A stretch of DNA of 33,195 nucleotides, taken from contig JBIKVM010000010.1 in NCBI GenBank assembly GCA_044356825.1, forward strand, positions 1 to 33,195. The letters run 5' to 3'. This document shows, one piece after another, positions 7,145 to 15,289 of this stretch (position 1 is its first letter; each line of letters opens with the position of its first letter). The DNA is from JAUREX01 sp044356825 (lineage in GTDB: Bacteria; Pseudomonadota; Alphaproteobacteria; Rhodobacterales; Rhodobacteraceae). The translations under genes were made by a program, and so were the position numbers. Below the pieces are notes generated by a model. It was not told the origin of the DNA, searched no databases, and was given only the letters and a program-made list of their open reading frames with translations.

Positions 7145-7855
7145 ATGACGCAAGCCACGACCAGCAAGAACCCGATCGCCGTCGTGACGGGCGGCGGGAC
7201 CGGTATCGGACGCGCCGTTGCCGAAGCGCTTTCGGCCGCAGGGTATCAATGCCTGGCTCTCGGCCTCGACACGGACGACGATCTGCCCGCCTCGGTCGAG
7301 TTCCGCCGGGTGGATGTGACCGACACCGCCGCCTGCCTCGCCGCCCTTCCCGACGGGCCGGTCGCAGCGCTCGTCAATTGCGCGGGGGTCCTACGGCACG
7401 CCGACGAATGGCAGGCCGAGACCTTTGACTTCGTTATGAAGATCAACGTCACCGCCGGCTTCGCGCTCGCCAACGCTCTGGCGGACCGGCTGGAGACCGG
7501 AGGCGGTGCCGTCGTCAACATCGCGTCGATGTGGGCCATCTTCGGCTCGCCCGGGGCGCCGGCCTATACCGCCTCGAAAGGCGCTGTCGCGGCGCTCACC
7601 CGGTCGCAGGCCGTGGCCTGGGCGCCGCGCGGCATCCGCGTCAACTCGATCGCGCCGGGCTGGGTCGAGACCCGGATCTCCGAGAAGGCGCGAACGGACT
7701 CGGCCCGCGCTCCGGCGATCCTTGCGCGCATCCCGATGCGGCGATGGGCGAGGCCCGCGGAGATCGCGGGGGTCGTCCAGTTCCTGCTGTCACCAGCGGC
7801 CGGCTACATCACCGGTGCCATGATCCCGGTCGATGGCGGGTTCTCGATCGCCTGA
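7145..7855 (+). CDS. Short-chain dehydrogenase/reductase (SDR A)
   Basis: A 236-residue classical SDR that should oxidise or reduce a sugar or polyol hydroxyl with NAD(P). The cofactor motif is TGGGTGIG (residues 15-22), NCAG is at 78-81, the catalytic Ser at 128 (NIASMW) and the YxxxK pair Y141/K145 (YTASK). GWVETRI and PVDGGFSIA near the end are standard. The start at 7145 is chosen because GAGGACAAGGAC precedes it and it places the glycine motif at the normal distance; the same frame stays open further upstream, overlapping the transketolase gene, with no similarity. Third gene of the transketolase operon. The stop is 27 bases from the convergent HAD gene, with no clear terminator between them. 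Confidence 0.88.
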   Translation: MTQATTSKNPIAVVTGGGTGIGRAVAEALSAAGYQCLALGLDTDDDLPASVEFRRVDVTDTAACLAALPDGPVAALVNCAGVLRHADEWQAETFDFVMKINVTAGFALANALADRLETGGGAVVNIASMWAIFGSPGAPAYTASKGAVAALTRSQAVAWAPRGIRVNSIAPGWVETRISEKARTDSARAPAILARIPMRRWARPAEIAGVVQFLLSPAAGYITGAMIPVDGGFSIA

Positions 7856-7882
7856 GGTGCGCAGGACGCCCAGCCTGTGAGA

Positions 7883-8518
7883 TCAACCGAGTCCGAGATG
7901 GATCAACAGATCGTTCATCGCGCGCAGGGTGATGTGCGCACCGAATTCTTGCGACGCGTGAGGAACCGCAAATGTCTTCGCCCCGGCCGCACGTCCCGCG
8001 GCGATGCCGCTCGGGCTGTCCTCGACGACGCAGCAGGAGGTCGGCTCGCAGCCGAGAAGCCAGGCCGCGCGAAGATATCCTTCAGGGTCCGGTTTGCCCT
8101 TGCGAACATCGTTGCGGGAGACGGTCACGAGTCCCGGCCGGGTCAGGCTGATACTACCGAGCTGGCAGTCCATGATCATACGGTCGCTGTTGCTGACGAT
8201 TGCTTGTGGAATGCCCGCCGACTCCAGGACCCGAAACACCTCTAGCGCTTCCGTGAACGCGCGCAACCTATAGGCTGCCGCAAGATGATGTCTGAGCTTG
8301 CGCTCTTCCCAGGAGATCTCATCCTCAAGAAGACCGTGATTGGCGACCAGCCAACCATATATCTCGTCCGCGGCGCGACCGAGCGCCCAGTCGTGGACGC
8401 CAGAGAGCCCGGAGATGCCGACCTCGGCCAGCGCCAGGTGCAGGGCGTCGGCAGCAACCGGTTCGCTATCGATCAGTGTCCCGTCCATGTCCCAGAGAAC
8501 GCCGACCGTCACGTTCAC
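7883..8518 (-). CDS. HAD-superfamily phosphatase (beta-phosphoglucomutase-like)
   Basis: A 211-residue HAD hydrolase of subfamily IA. Motif I is WDMDGTLIDSEP with the aspartates at residues 10 and 12, motif II is IVSNSDR, motif III is KGKPDPEGY and motif IV is VVEDSPSGI. The DSEP after motif I and the VVEDSxxGI motif are typical of sugar-phosphate phosphatases and beta-phosphoglucomutases. The start is GTG at 8518, overlapping the stop of the kinase gene (GTGA), so the pair is translationally coupled. It may dephosphorylate a dead-end or product sugar phosphate made by the kinase. It converges with the SDR operon on its 3' side. Confidence 0.83.
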   Translation of the reverse strand: MNVTVGVLWDMDGTLIDSEPVAADALHLALAEVGISGLSGVHDWALGRAADEIYGWLVANHGLLEDEISWEERKLRHHLAAAYRLRAFTEALEVFRVLESAGIPQAIVSNSDRMIMDCQLGSISLTRPGLVTVSRNDVRKGKPDPEGYLRAAWLLGCEPTSCCVVEDSPSGIAAGRAAGAKTFAVPHASQEFGAHITLRAMNDLLIHLGLG

Positions 8519-10005
8519 TGCCGCTTTCCGAGTGCTGCATTGATATCGGGCATGACCCGGCGGATCGACGCGAATGTCGTCGCAAGGCCTTCGTACACGT
8601 CCTGGACCTGCAAGTCAGGCATGATCGGCGCGCGGTAGCGTACGAGGGCCGAAGCGGCCTCGGCCGGTGACGCGAATTGCCCGAGGCCCGCGAAGGCAAG
8701 GCAGGCCGTGCCTATCAGTCCAGCTTCCGGTTCCTCGGTGACCTCGATCGGGCAGCCGAAAAGATTTGCCTTGATCGACAGGAGAAGGTCGGATCGGGTG
8801 CCGCCCGCTGCGGAGACGATGGAAGAAGGAGCACCTGCAACCTGCGCGATCGGTGCGTAGGCTTCGCGCATGGCTAGCACGATGCCTTCCATCACCGCGC
8901 GGTGCAGATGTGCCGACCCATGCTGGGCCGTCAGTCCTAGAAAGGCGCCGCGCGACCCCGCGCCCTGACCAAGGCGCTCCCCCGTAAGGTAGGGGAGGAA
9001 GACAAGTCCGTCCGCTCCTGCTCTGACCGACGCTGCCTCTGCCGAGAGCTCTTCGTAGCCGCGCATGTTCCGGTCGAGCGCTCTCGATGCCCAACGGACG
9101 GCGTCCCCCGCAGCATCGACGACGGCGAAGGCCCCCCAGCCCGGGGTCGCCGTGGCGACGTTCATCACATCCGGCCGCAGAATTGGCGCTCCCGTCAGCG
9201 AAGTCAGGAGAAACGAAGTTCCGGTTATGTCCGACACCTGCCCGGTTCGTGTCACTCCCGATCCGAGGATCGAAGCGGGATAATCTCCGGCGCCGACAAA
9301 AACCGGCAGGCCTTCGGGGAGGCCGGTTTCTTCTGCGGCCTGCGCCGTGATCCCTCCAAGTACCGAGTCGCAGGGAAGAAGCGGCGAGAGAATCCCGGGG
9401 TCGATCCCGAGGACGTGGGCGCAGCCGTCAGACCAGGTCCGGGTGTCGGGATCCGAAAGGAAACTGCTTCCCGCCTCCGTCCAGTCCATCGCGATTTCGC
9501 CGCAGAGCCGCAGGTTCATCCAGTCCTTCGGCATGAGCAACATGTGCGCGTCGGCAAGCGCGCCCGGGTCGTTCCTCGCCATCCAAGCGAGCTTCACGCC
9601 CGGCCAGGCGCTCGTGGCGGGGTTCGCCGGTCGCGGGGATGGCCCGGCGGCGAAACGGTCATCGAGTTCCCGTGTGAGATCGGCAGCGCGCTTGTCGTTC
9701 CAGAGAGGCACTGTCTCCCGAACCAGTGCGTTCGTCTTGTCGACTAGGACCGGCGCGTGCATCTGGCCGCAGCAGGCCACGCCCGCGATCTCTGATCCCG
9801 GAGCCTCGGCGAGTGTGGCCGCAATCGCCTTCCGTGCGCCATGCCACCAGTCTATGGGGCGCTGCTCGGCCCAGGCATGCCGCGGATAGCTCGTCGAGTG
9901 AGGAACCGCATTGAGCGCACGCACACGGCCGTCAAGTCCGACGAGGCCCGCGCGCACCGAACCCGTGCCAACGTCGATAGTCAGGATCTGCATTGCTTTT
10001 CGCAT
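8515..10005 (-). CDS. FGGY-family carbohydrate kinase (xylulokinase-like)
   Basis: A 496-residue sugar kinase of the FGGY family, which phosphorylates a ketose or polyol with ATP. The N-terminal phosphate motif is ILTIDVGTGSVRAGLV. HAWAEQRPIDWW and GVACCGQMHAPVLVD follow, with PLWNDKRAADLT as the substrate-domain motif and GAGDYPASILGSGV and SAAGGTRSDLLLSIKANLFG as the C-terminal adenosine region. Length is normal. The catalytic-base region is present in GAGDYP. ATG at 10005 is used; ATG at 9993 gives the same protein less four residues, and a TTG at 10035 would run into the operator. It is transcribed away from the aldolase operon across a gap containing a putative RpiR site, and ends in a coupled overlap with the HAD gene. 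Substrate unknown. Confidence 0.87.
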   Translation of the reverse strand: MRKAMQILTIDVGTGSVRAGLVGLDGRVRALNAVPHSTSYPRHAWAEQRPIDWWHGARKAIAATLAEAPGSEIAGVACCGQMHAPVLVDKTNALVRETVPLWNDKRAADLTRELDDRFAAGPSPRPANPATSAWPGVKLAWMARNDPGALADAHMLLMPKDWMNLRLCGEIAMDWTEAGSSFLSDPDTRTWSDGCAHVLGIDPGILSPLLPCDSVLGGITAQAAEETGLPEGLPVFVGAGDYPASILGSGVTRTGQVSDITGTSFLLTSLTGAPILRPDVMNVATATPGWGAFAVVDAAGDAVRWASRALDRNMRGYEELSAEAASVRAGADGLVFLPYLTGERLGQGAGSRGAFLGLTAQHGSAHLHRAVMEGIVLAMREAYAPIAQVAGAPSSIVSAAGGTRSDLLLSIKANLFGCPIEVTEEPEAGLIGTACLAFAGLGQFASPAEAASALVRYRAPIMPDLQVQDVYEGLATTFASIRRVMPDINAALGKRQ

Positions 10006-10034
10006 GATGGTCCAGCGCCGACGGGGTCTTCTCA

Positions 10035-10051
10035 ATGGAAATCATTTTCAT
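10035..10051. promoter_or_regulatory. Putative RpiR operator between kinase and aldolase operons
   Basis: ATGGAAATCATTTTCAT is a near-perfect 17-bp palindrome (seven of eight base pairs match around a central C) in the 115-bp divergent gap. It contains GGAA-N6-TTCA, one base from the GGAA-N6-TTCC pattern reported for the RpiR-type inositol regulator IolR of Sinorhizobium. Related sites precede the rpiR gene (20747-20760) and the importer operon (21770-21813). Bound protein here could control both directions. Confidence 0.5.
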
Positions 10052-10056
10052 CTCAC

Positions 10057-10085
10057 TTGCACAAGAAAGAAATAACTTCTACAAG
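10057..10085 (+). promoter_or_regulatory. Possible promoter of the aldolase operon
   Basis: TTGCAC at 10057-10062 and TACAAG at 10080-10085, 17 bases apart, lie just downstream of the putative RpiR palindrome. The -10 match is weak. A leftward promoter for the kinase must also lie in this gap but no convincing elements were seen. Confidence 0.28.
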
Positions 10086-10120
10086 TCGGTGGTCGAATCA
10101 AATTTTATGCGGGGTGTGCG

Positions 10121-10765
10121 ATGCCGGCGGCTGGTGAAGATGTTCTCGACCGCATTCGCGCGGCACGGCTCTTGCCCGTTGTCGTTCTCGACGATGCCGG
10201 GGATGCCGTTCCGCTGATGCGAGCCCTTGTCGCAGGTGGCCTTGCGGTGGCCGAGGTCACCTTTCGGACCGACGCCGCGGCTGCGTCGATCCGCCGGATC
10301 GCGGCAGAGGTGCCGCAGGTACTGATCGGGGCGGGGACCGTCCTGACGGTTTCTCAGCTTAGCGCCGCAAAGGCGGCCGGCGCGCGCTTTGTCGTCACGC
10401 CCGGGTTCAATCCGGACGTTGTCGCCGCGGCGGCCGACGAGGGCCTGCCCATCCTGCCCGGCATCAACAATCCGACCGGTGTCGAGCAGGCCATGTCGGC
10501 CGGATTGTCGGCAGTGAAGTTCTTTCCGGCCGAACCGACGGGGGGCGTTGGGTTTCTCAGGGCGCTCACGGGCCCCTACCCTTCAATCCGCTTCGTCCCC
10601 ACGGGTGGCATCGGGCCGAAGAACCTGCGCGACTATCTGGCGCTGCCCTCTGTCCTTGCCTGCGGCGGCTCCTGGATGGTCGAGCCGTCGCTCGTCCGCG
10701 CGCGGCGCTTCGACGAGGTGCAGCGCCTGACCGCTGAGGCGGTGAAGCTGACAGGATCCGATTGA
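10121..10765 (+). CDS. eda: KDPG-type 2-dehydro-3-deoxy-phosphoaldonate aldolase
   Basis: A 214-residue class I aldolase of the KDPG/KHG family, a TIM barrel that cleaves 2-keto-3-deoxy-6-phosphoaldonates to pyruvate and glyceraldehyde 3-phosphate. The general acid/base E45 lies in AVAEVTFRT (with R49), and the Schiff-base lysine K133 in AVKFFPAEPTGG. GAGTVLT (70-76), VTPGFNP, FVPTGGIGPKNLRDYLAL and CGGSWMV are the other family motifs and resemble Eda more than DgoA. It is the first gene of the long plus-strand operon. Its presence suggests that the pathway yields a 2-keto-3-deoxy sugar acid phosphate, but no matching dehydratase is visible in the window, so the substrate may be made by an enzyme encoded elsewhere or may be unusual. 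Confidence 0.88.
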   Translation: MPAAGEDVLDRIRAARLLPVVVLDDAGDAVPLMRALVAGGLAVAEVTFRTDAAAASIRRIAAEVPQVLIGAGTVLTVSQLSAAKAAGARFVVTPGFNPDVVAAAADEGLPILPGINNPTGVEQAMSAGLSAVKFFPAEPTGGVGFLRALTGPYPSIRFVPTGGIGPKNLRDYLALPSVLACGGSWMVEPSLVRARRFDEVQRLTAEAVKLTGSD

Positions 10766-10811
10766 TCGCAAACTGTAAGACTGGTGCCCGATGGGCAAAC
10801 GGAGGATTGAG

Positions 10812-11645
10812 ATGGCCAACAATACCCTATCCGAGGGGCTGTCGCTCAGGGGCAAGTCGTGCGTCGTGACTGGAGCGGCATCGGGGATCGGCGAGGCGGT
10901 GGCGCGCATCTATGCCGCGAACGGCGCCAAGGTCGCGATGGTCGACTTCGACAGGGCGCGTCTTGATCGGGTCGCGGGCGAGATGGTGGCCGAGGGCGCG
11001 ACTGTTCTGCCCATCTTTGCGGATGTGACCGATGAAGAGGCCGTCCGAGCTTTCTTCAGGAAGACCAATGACACCTTCGGATCGATCGACGTCGTCGTGA
11101 ACTCGGCCGGGCGCGACAGCCTCGCGCCACCCGTCACGCAAGTTACGCTCGAGGAGTGGAACAAGACGATCGGGCCGAACCTCACGGCCGTATTCCTCTG
11201 CTGCCGCGAGGCGTTTCTCTACATGGAGAAGCAGGCGAACGGCGGGCGCATCATCAACATGGGTTCGTCGTCGACCCGCGTCGCCTCGGGCCCCGGCCAC
11301 AGCCCCTATCGCGCGTCGAAGCACGGCATGCTGGGCTTTTCGAAGAACATCCTCCTCGAAGGCAAGGACAAGAAGATCGGGGTGACCGTGCTCAATCCCA
11401 GCCACGTCAAGACGCCGATGACCGAGATCATCGACAAGGGGCTCTATGACGGCGACCTGCCGGCCTATGTCGATGGCTGGCTTGACGAAAAGGAGATGAA
11501 GGAGGGCATTCACGCGTCGTGCATCGAGGTCGACAACGTGGCGTGGCTTGCGCTCTATGTCGCGACGCGCACCCCCGATGTCACCATCCCCACGATCAGC
11601 CTCTACCCAACCCACAAGGCCCACCGCTACGGGATGGAGGTCTGA
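10812..11645 (+). CDS. Short-chain dehydrogenase/reductase (SDR B)
   Basis: A 277-residue SDR. TGAASGIG is at 20-27, Asp46 (AMVDFD) follows beta-2 and predicts NAD(H) preference, NSAG is at 97-100, and Ser152/153 (NMGSSS) with Y166 and K170 (YRASK) make up the catalytic site. The C-terminal part is atypical: after NPSHVKTPMTEII it has a longer substrate loop (GDLPAYVDGWLDEKEMKEG) and lacks the usual GxxxxVDGG ending, finishing as TISLYPTHKAHRYGMEV. The start at 10812 is set by GGAGGATTGAG upstream; an ATG at 10791 adds seven residues without a better site. It lies in the aldolase operon, seven bases before the first zinc dehydrogenase. Substrate unknown. Confidence 0.85.
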   Translation: MANNTLSEGLSLRGKSCVVTGAASGIGEAVARIYAANGAKVAMVDFDRARLDRVAGEMVAEGATVLPIFADVTDEEAVRAFFRKTNDTFGSIDVVVNSAGRDSLAPPVTQVTLEEWNKTIGPNLTAVFLCCREAFLYMEKQANGGRIINMGSSSTRVASGPGHSPYRASKHGMLGFSKNILLEGKDKKIGVTVLNPSHVKTPMTEIIDKGLYDGDLPAYVDGWLDEKEMKEGIHASCIEVDNVAWLALYVATRTPDVTIPTISLYPTHKAHRYGMEV

Positions 11646-11651
11646 GGGACC

Positions 11652-12710
11652 ATGCGCGCTGCCGTCTGCAAGGGACAGGGCAGGGTCGAACTGGACGAGC
11701 GTCCGCGCCCCGAGTCCGGCCCCGACGGGCTCGTGATCCGGGTCGAGGCTGCATCGATCTGCGGCACGGACCTGAAGATCGTGCGCGGTGGCCACTTCCG
11801 CGTTGGCCCGAACGAGGCGCGGGTGCTCGGCCACGAGCTTGCCGGCGAGATCGTCGAGGTCGGGCGGCAGGTCGAGGTCTGGAAGGTCGGCCAGCGCGTT
11901 TCGGTCGTGCCCAACATCGGCTGCGGCCGGTGCGAGATGTGTCGTAGGGGGCTCAACAACATGTGCCCCGATTACGACGCCTTCGGGGTCAGCATCGACG
12001 GTGGCTTTCAGGAATACATGCGCGTCACGCCGCGGGCCCTCGCGGGGGGCAACCTCGTCGAGATCCCCGAGGGCATGACCTACGAACAGGCCGCGCTGGT
12101 CGAGCCCCTGTCGTGCTGCGTCAACGCTTGGAAGGACCTGCATGTCACGCCCGAGGATCGCGTCCTCGTCCTCGGGACCGGGCCGATCGCTGCGTTCTTC
12201 CTCATGCTCGCCCGTGCATATGGCGCGCGTCAGGTGATCGTCGTCGGCCGTCGTGCCGCGCGACTGTCACAGATCGCGCCCTTCGGTGCGACCGACACAG
12301 TGGACGGATCATCCTCGGACGTGGTCGGGGAGGTGCTGCGCCTGACCGGCGGCAGGGGGGTCGATGTTGCGGTGACCTGCGCGCCCGCGCCGGAGCTGCA
12401 GGATCAGGCCATCGCCTGTCTCGCACGCTTCGGGCGGCTCAACTTCTTTTCCGGTCTGACGAAGGGGACGAAGCCCGAGATCGACACGAACAGGGTGCAC
12501 TATTGGGGACTGAGGCTTCTGGGATCCACCGGTTCGAGCCTCGATGACTACGCGCGCGCCATGGCGCTCGTCGAGGTGGGCAAAGTCGATGTGGACGCGG
12601 TGGTGAGCCATCGCTTCGGCATGCAGGAGGCCGTCACGGCTTTCGATCACGCGCTTGCGGGAGAGGGCCTCAAGACGGTGATCCTGCCGCAACAGGAGGT
12701 GGTCGCATGA
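11652..12710 (+). CDS. Zinc-dependent alcohol dehydrogenase (MDR), sorbitol dehydrogenase-like
   Basis: A 352-residue medium-chain dehydrogenase/reductase. Catalytic zinc ligands are C37 (ICGTD), H61-E62 (GHELAG) and E151 (ALVEPLSCC). The structural zinc lobe is C91, C94, C97 and C105. The nucleotide motif is GTGPIA (175-180), with Ala in place of the third Gly. The EPLSCCVNAW helix is common in polyol dehydrogenases such as sorbitol and threonine dehydrogenases. It should oxidise a sugar alcohol, or reduce a ketose, with NAD(P). Its stop overlaps the start of the next dehydrogenase (ATGA at 12707-12710), so the two are made together and may act on successive intermediates. Confidence 0.88.
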   Translation: MRAAVCKGQGRVELDERPRPESGPDGLVIRVEAASICGTDLKIVRGGHFRVGPNEARVLGHELAGEIVEVGRQVEVWKVGQRVSVVPNIGCGRCEMCRRGLNNMCPDYDAFGVSIDGGFQEYMRVTPRALAGGNLVEIPEGMTYEQAALVEPLSCCVNAWKDLHVTPEDRVLVLGTGPIAAFFLMLARAYGARQVIVVGRRAARLSQIAPFGATDTVDGSSSDVVGEVLRLTGGRGVDVAVTCAPAPELQDQAIACLARFGRLNFFSGLTKGTKPEIDTNRVHYWGLRLLGSTGSSLDDYARAMALVEVGKVDVDAVVSHRFGMQEAVTAFDHALAGEGLKTVILPQQEVVA

Positions 12711-13756
12711 GGGCGGCGGTGCTCCACGCGCCCGCGGACCTGCGGGTCGAAGAGGTCGCCAGACCGACACCCGGCCCGGCCGAGGTGCTCGTCCGCGTCG
12801 GTGCCGCCGGCATCTGCGGCTCCGATATCGGCCGCGTGATGGTGACGGGAACCTACCGCTTTCCCATGATCCCCGGGCACGAGTTTTCCGGTACCGTCGT
12901 GGAGGTCGGCAAGAACGTGGCCGCTCTTGCGCCCGGCGACCGGGTGGCGGTCGCGCCACTGATGCCGTGCTTTGACTGTGCATGGTGCCGGGCGGGGAAG
13001 TTCTCGCTCTGCGATGACTACGGCTTTCTCGGATCGCGCAGCGACGGGGCCTTTGCCGAATATCTCAAGGCGCCCGCGCGCAACGTCATCAAGGTGCCCG
13101 ACAGCGTCTCGCTCGACGTCGCGGCGACGATCGAGCCAGCGGCGATCATCCTGCACGGGATTCACAAGCTCGACCTCAAGCTTGGAGACGCGGTGGCCGT
13201 GGTGGGCTGCGGGGCGCTCGGCTTCTTTGCGCTCCAGTTCGCGAGGCTTTCGGGCGCGCAGCCGCTGATCGCCATCGACGTGGACGACGACAAGCTCGCG
13301 CTCGCGCGCGCGGCTGGCGCCGACATCTGCGTCAACCCCGTGCGTGAGGACGCCGTGGCGGCCGTGAGGGCGGCAACCGGCGGGCGCGGCGTGGCGGTTT
13401 CGCTCGAATGCGCAGGATCCGCGCCGGGGCGCGACCTGTCGATCCTCGTCGCCGCAAAGCAGGGCACGGTGATGCTCTATGGCACCGCCTATGGCGATGT
13501 CACTTTGGCGGAAAAGGCGTTTGCCCGGTTGGTACGCGAGGAAATCCAGATGGTGGGATCGTGGAACTCCTATTCCTTGCCGTTCCCGGGAAAGGAATGG
13601 TTTGACATCATCGAGCTGTTACGCACCGATCGGTTAATAGTGGAGCCGTTGATCACTCACCGCGTGGCGTTGGAGGAGGCGCCTGCAATCTTCAAGGCAC
13701 TGAAGGCCCGCAACTTCGGGCCCTATGCCAAGATCCTGATCAAGCCCAACGGCTGA
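12707..13756 (+). CDS. Zinc-dependent dehydrogenase, galactitol-1-phosphate 5-dehydrogenase-like
   Basis: A 349-residue medium-chain dehydrogenase. Zinc ligands are C37 (GICGSD), H58-E59 (GHEF) and E143 (TIEPAA); the structural zinc cysteines are C88, C91, C94 and C102. GCGALG is at 167-172. CDDYGFLGSRSDGAFAEY, ATIEPAAIILHG and GSWNSYSLPFPGKEW are strongly reminiscent of GatD, which oxidises galactitol 1-phosphate to tagatose 6-phosphate. That points to a phosphorylated polyol, or a free polyol of similar shape, as substrate. No phosphotransferase system is present, so the phosphate would have to come from a kinase such as the neighbouring glycerol-kinase-like enzyme. It is coupled to the upstream dehydrogenase and 23 bases before the kinase. 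Confidence 0.85.
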   Translation: MRAAVLHAPADLRVEEVARPTPGPAEVLVRVGAAGICGSDIGRVMVTGTYRFPMIPGHEFSGTVVEVGKNVAALAPGDRVAVAPLMPCFDCAWCRAGKFSLCDDYGFLGSRSDGAFAEYLKAPARNVIKVPDSVSLDVAATIEPAAIILHGIHKLDLKLGDAVAVVGCGALGFFALQFARLSGAQPLIAIDVDDDKLALARAAGADICVNPVREDAVAAVRAATGGRGVAVSLECAGSAPGRDLSILVAAKQGTVMLYGTAYGDVTLAEKAFARLVREEIQMVGSWNSYSLPFPGKEWFDIIELLRTDRLIVEPLITHRVALEEAPAIFKALKARNFGPYAKILIKPNG

Positions 13757-13779
13757 CCACGAATCTCGGGGAGTGAACC

Positions 13780-15279
13780 ATGAAAAAGACCTACGTGATG
13801 GCGCTGGACGAGGGAACGTCGAGCGCGCGCGCAATCCTGTTCGACCACGCCGGCGACATCGCTGCGCTCGCGCAGCGCGAGTTCCGCCAGATCTACCCCC
13901 AGCCCGGGTGGGTCGAGCACGACGCCGTCGAAATCTGGAACACCCAGCTTGCCGTCGCGCGCGAGGCGATGGCACAGGTCGGTGCATCGGCGGGCGAGAT
14001 CGCGGCAATCGGGATCACCAACCAGCGCGAGACCTGTGTCGTCTGGGATCGCAAGACCGGCCAGCCCATCCACCACGCGCTCGTCTGGCAGGATCGGCGG
14101 ACGGCGGGCGCGTGCGATGCGCTGAAGGCACGGGGGCTTGAACCCTATGTCAGGCAGAACACGGGCCTCGTGATCGATGCCTATTTCACGGGCACCAAGA
14201 TCGCATGGATCCTCGACAACGTCCCGGGTGCCCGCTTGCGCGCCGAGCGCGGAGAACTTGCCGCGGGCACGATCGATTCGTGGCTGATCTGGAACCTGAC
14301 CGGCGGGCGGGCGCATGTCACCGACGGCTCCAACGCCAGCCGCACGCTGCTCTTCAACATCCGCACCGGCACCTGGGACGAACGCCTCCTTGCCGAATTG
14401 CGGGTACCGCGCGCCGTCCTGCCGGAGGTTCGCGACAGCTCGGAGGTTTATGGCGCGACGGACGCGGAACTGTTCGGCGCGGAAATTCCGGTTTCCGCGT
14501 CGGTGGGCGATCAGCAGGGCGCCCTCTTCGGCCAGTCCTGCTTCGTGCCGGGCATGGTCAAGGCCACCTACGGCACCGGCGGCACCCTCCTGATGAACAC
14601 GGGCAGCGAATTCATGCCCTCGTCGAACGGGCTCCTGACCACCGTCGCGTGGCGCCTGGGCGGCAAGATCGACTACGCGCTCGAGGGCACGCTCTTTACC
14701 GTCGGGTCGGTTGTCCAGTGGCTGCGCGACGAACTGAAGATGATCCACCACGCGGCCGAGACCGAGGTCGCGGCAAGCCTCGTGCCCGATACCAACGGCG
14801 TCTATGTCGTCCCCGCCTTCACCGGGCTTTCAGCCCCCTGGTGGGACCAGTACGCGCGCGGCACGATCGTCGGGATCACGCGGGGGGCAAACCGAAACCA
14901 CATCATTCGCGCGGCTCTCGAGAGCATGGCCTATCAGATCCGCGACGTGATCGACGCGATGCGCAAGGATTCGGGCATCACTGTTAGCGAGCTCAAGGTC
15001 GATGGCGGCGCGGTGATGAACAGCTTCGTCCTGCAGTTCCAGGCCGACCAGCTTGGTGCGCGCGTCCTGCGGCCGAAGATCATCGACACGACTGCCCGAG
15101 GTGCCGCATTCCTCGCCGGTCTGGCGGTCGGGTTCTGGAAGGACAAGGCCGATTTGCAATCGGCCTTTGCGCTCGACCGGGAGTTTCGCCCATCCGCCGA
15201 TCGCGCGACGGCCGACCGGCTTTATGCCGGATGGTCGCGTGCGCTCGACCGCGCCCGTGACTGGGCCGAACACGACTAG
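13780..15279 (+). CDS. glpK: Glycerol kinase
   Basis: A 499-residue FGGY kinase that matches glycerol kinase along its length: ALDEGTSSARAILFD at the phosphate-binding start, GITNQRETCVVWDRKTG, ALVWQDRRTA, GTIDSWLIWNLTGG, SVGDQQGALFGQ, KATYGTGGTLLMNTG, VPAFTGLSAPWWDQYARG and LKVDGGAVMNSF. It phosphorylates glycerol to glycerol 3-phosphate in the cytoplasm, but enzymes of this type can accept other short polyols. Its place in a polyol operon with no glycerol-3-phosphate dehydrogenase or GlpF nearby leaves open that the true substrate is another polyol or ketose. A GGGGAG ribosome binding site precedes the ATG. The next gene starts 11 bases after its stop. Confidence 0.92.
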   Translation: MKKTYVMALDEGTSSARAILFDHAGDIAALAQREFRQIYPQPGWVEHDAVEIWNTQLAVAREAMAQVGASAGEIAAIGITNQRETCVVWDRKTGQPIHHALVWQDRRTAGACDALKARGLEPYVRQNTGLVIDAYFTGTKIAWILDNVPGARLRAERGELAAGTIDSWLIWNLTGGRAHVTDGSNASRTLLFNIRTGTWDERLLAELRVPRAVLPEVRDSSEVYGATDAELFGAEIPVSASVGDQQGALFGQSCFVPGMVKATYGTGGTLLMNTGSEFMPSSNGLLTTVAWRLGGKIDYALEGTLFTVGSVVQWLRDELKMIHHAAETEVAASLVPDTNGVYVVPAFTGLSAPWWDQYARGTIVGITRGANRNHIIRAALESMAYQIRDVIDAMRKDSGITVSELKVDGGAVMNSFVLQFQADQLGARVLRPKIIDTTARGAAFLAGLAVGFWKDKADLQSAFALDREFRPSADRATADRLYAGWSRALDRARDWAEHD

Positions 15280-15289
15280 GAGCCGCGCG

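Noticed and set aside
10827..12143. 438-residue minus-strand open frame
   Set aside because: Antisense to SDR B and the first zinc dehydrogenase; composition is typical of an antisense shadow.
13780..15279. Glycerol catabolism as the purpose of the whole cluster
   Set aside because: Only glycerol kinase fits. There is no glycerol-3-phosphate dehydrogenase, GlpF or GlpR, and the many stereo-specific dehydrogenases, isomerase and epimerase would be unnecessary for glycerol.
15053..15289. Upstream extension of the second shikimate-dehydrogenase-like frame
   Set aside because: It overlaps glycerol kinase; the ATG at 15290 has AGGAG and aligns with the start of the paralogue.
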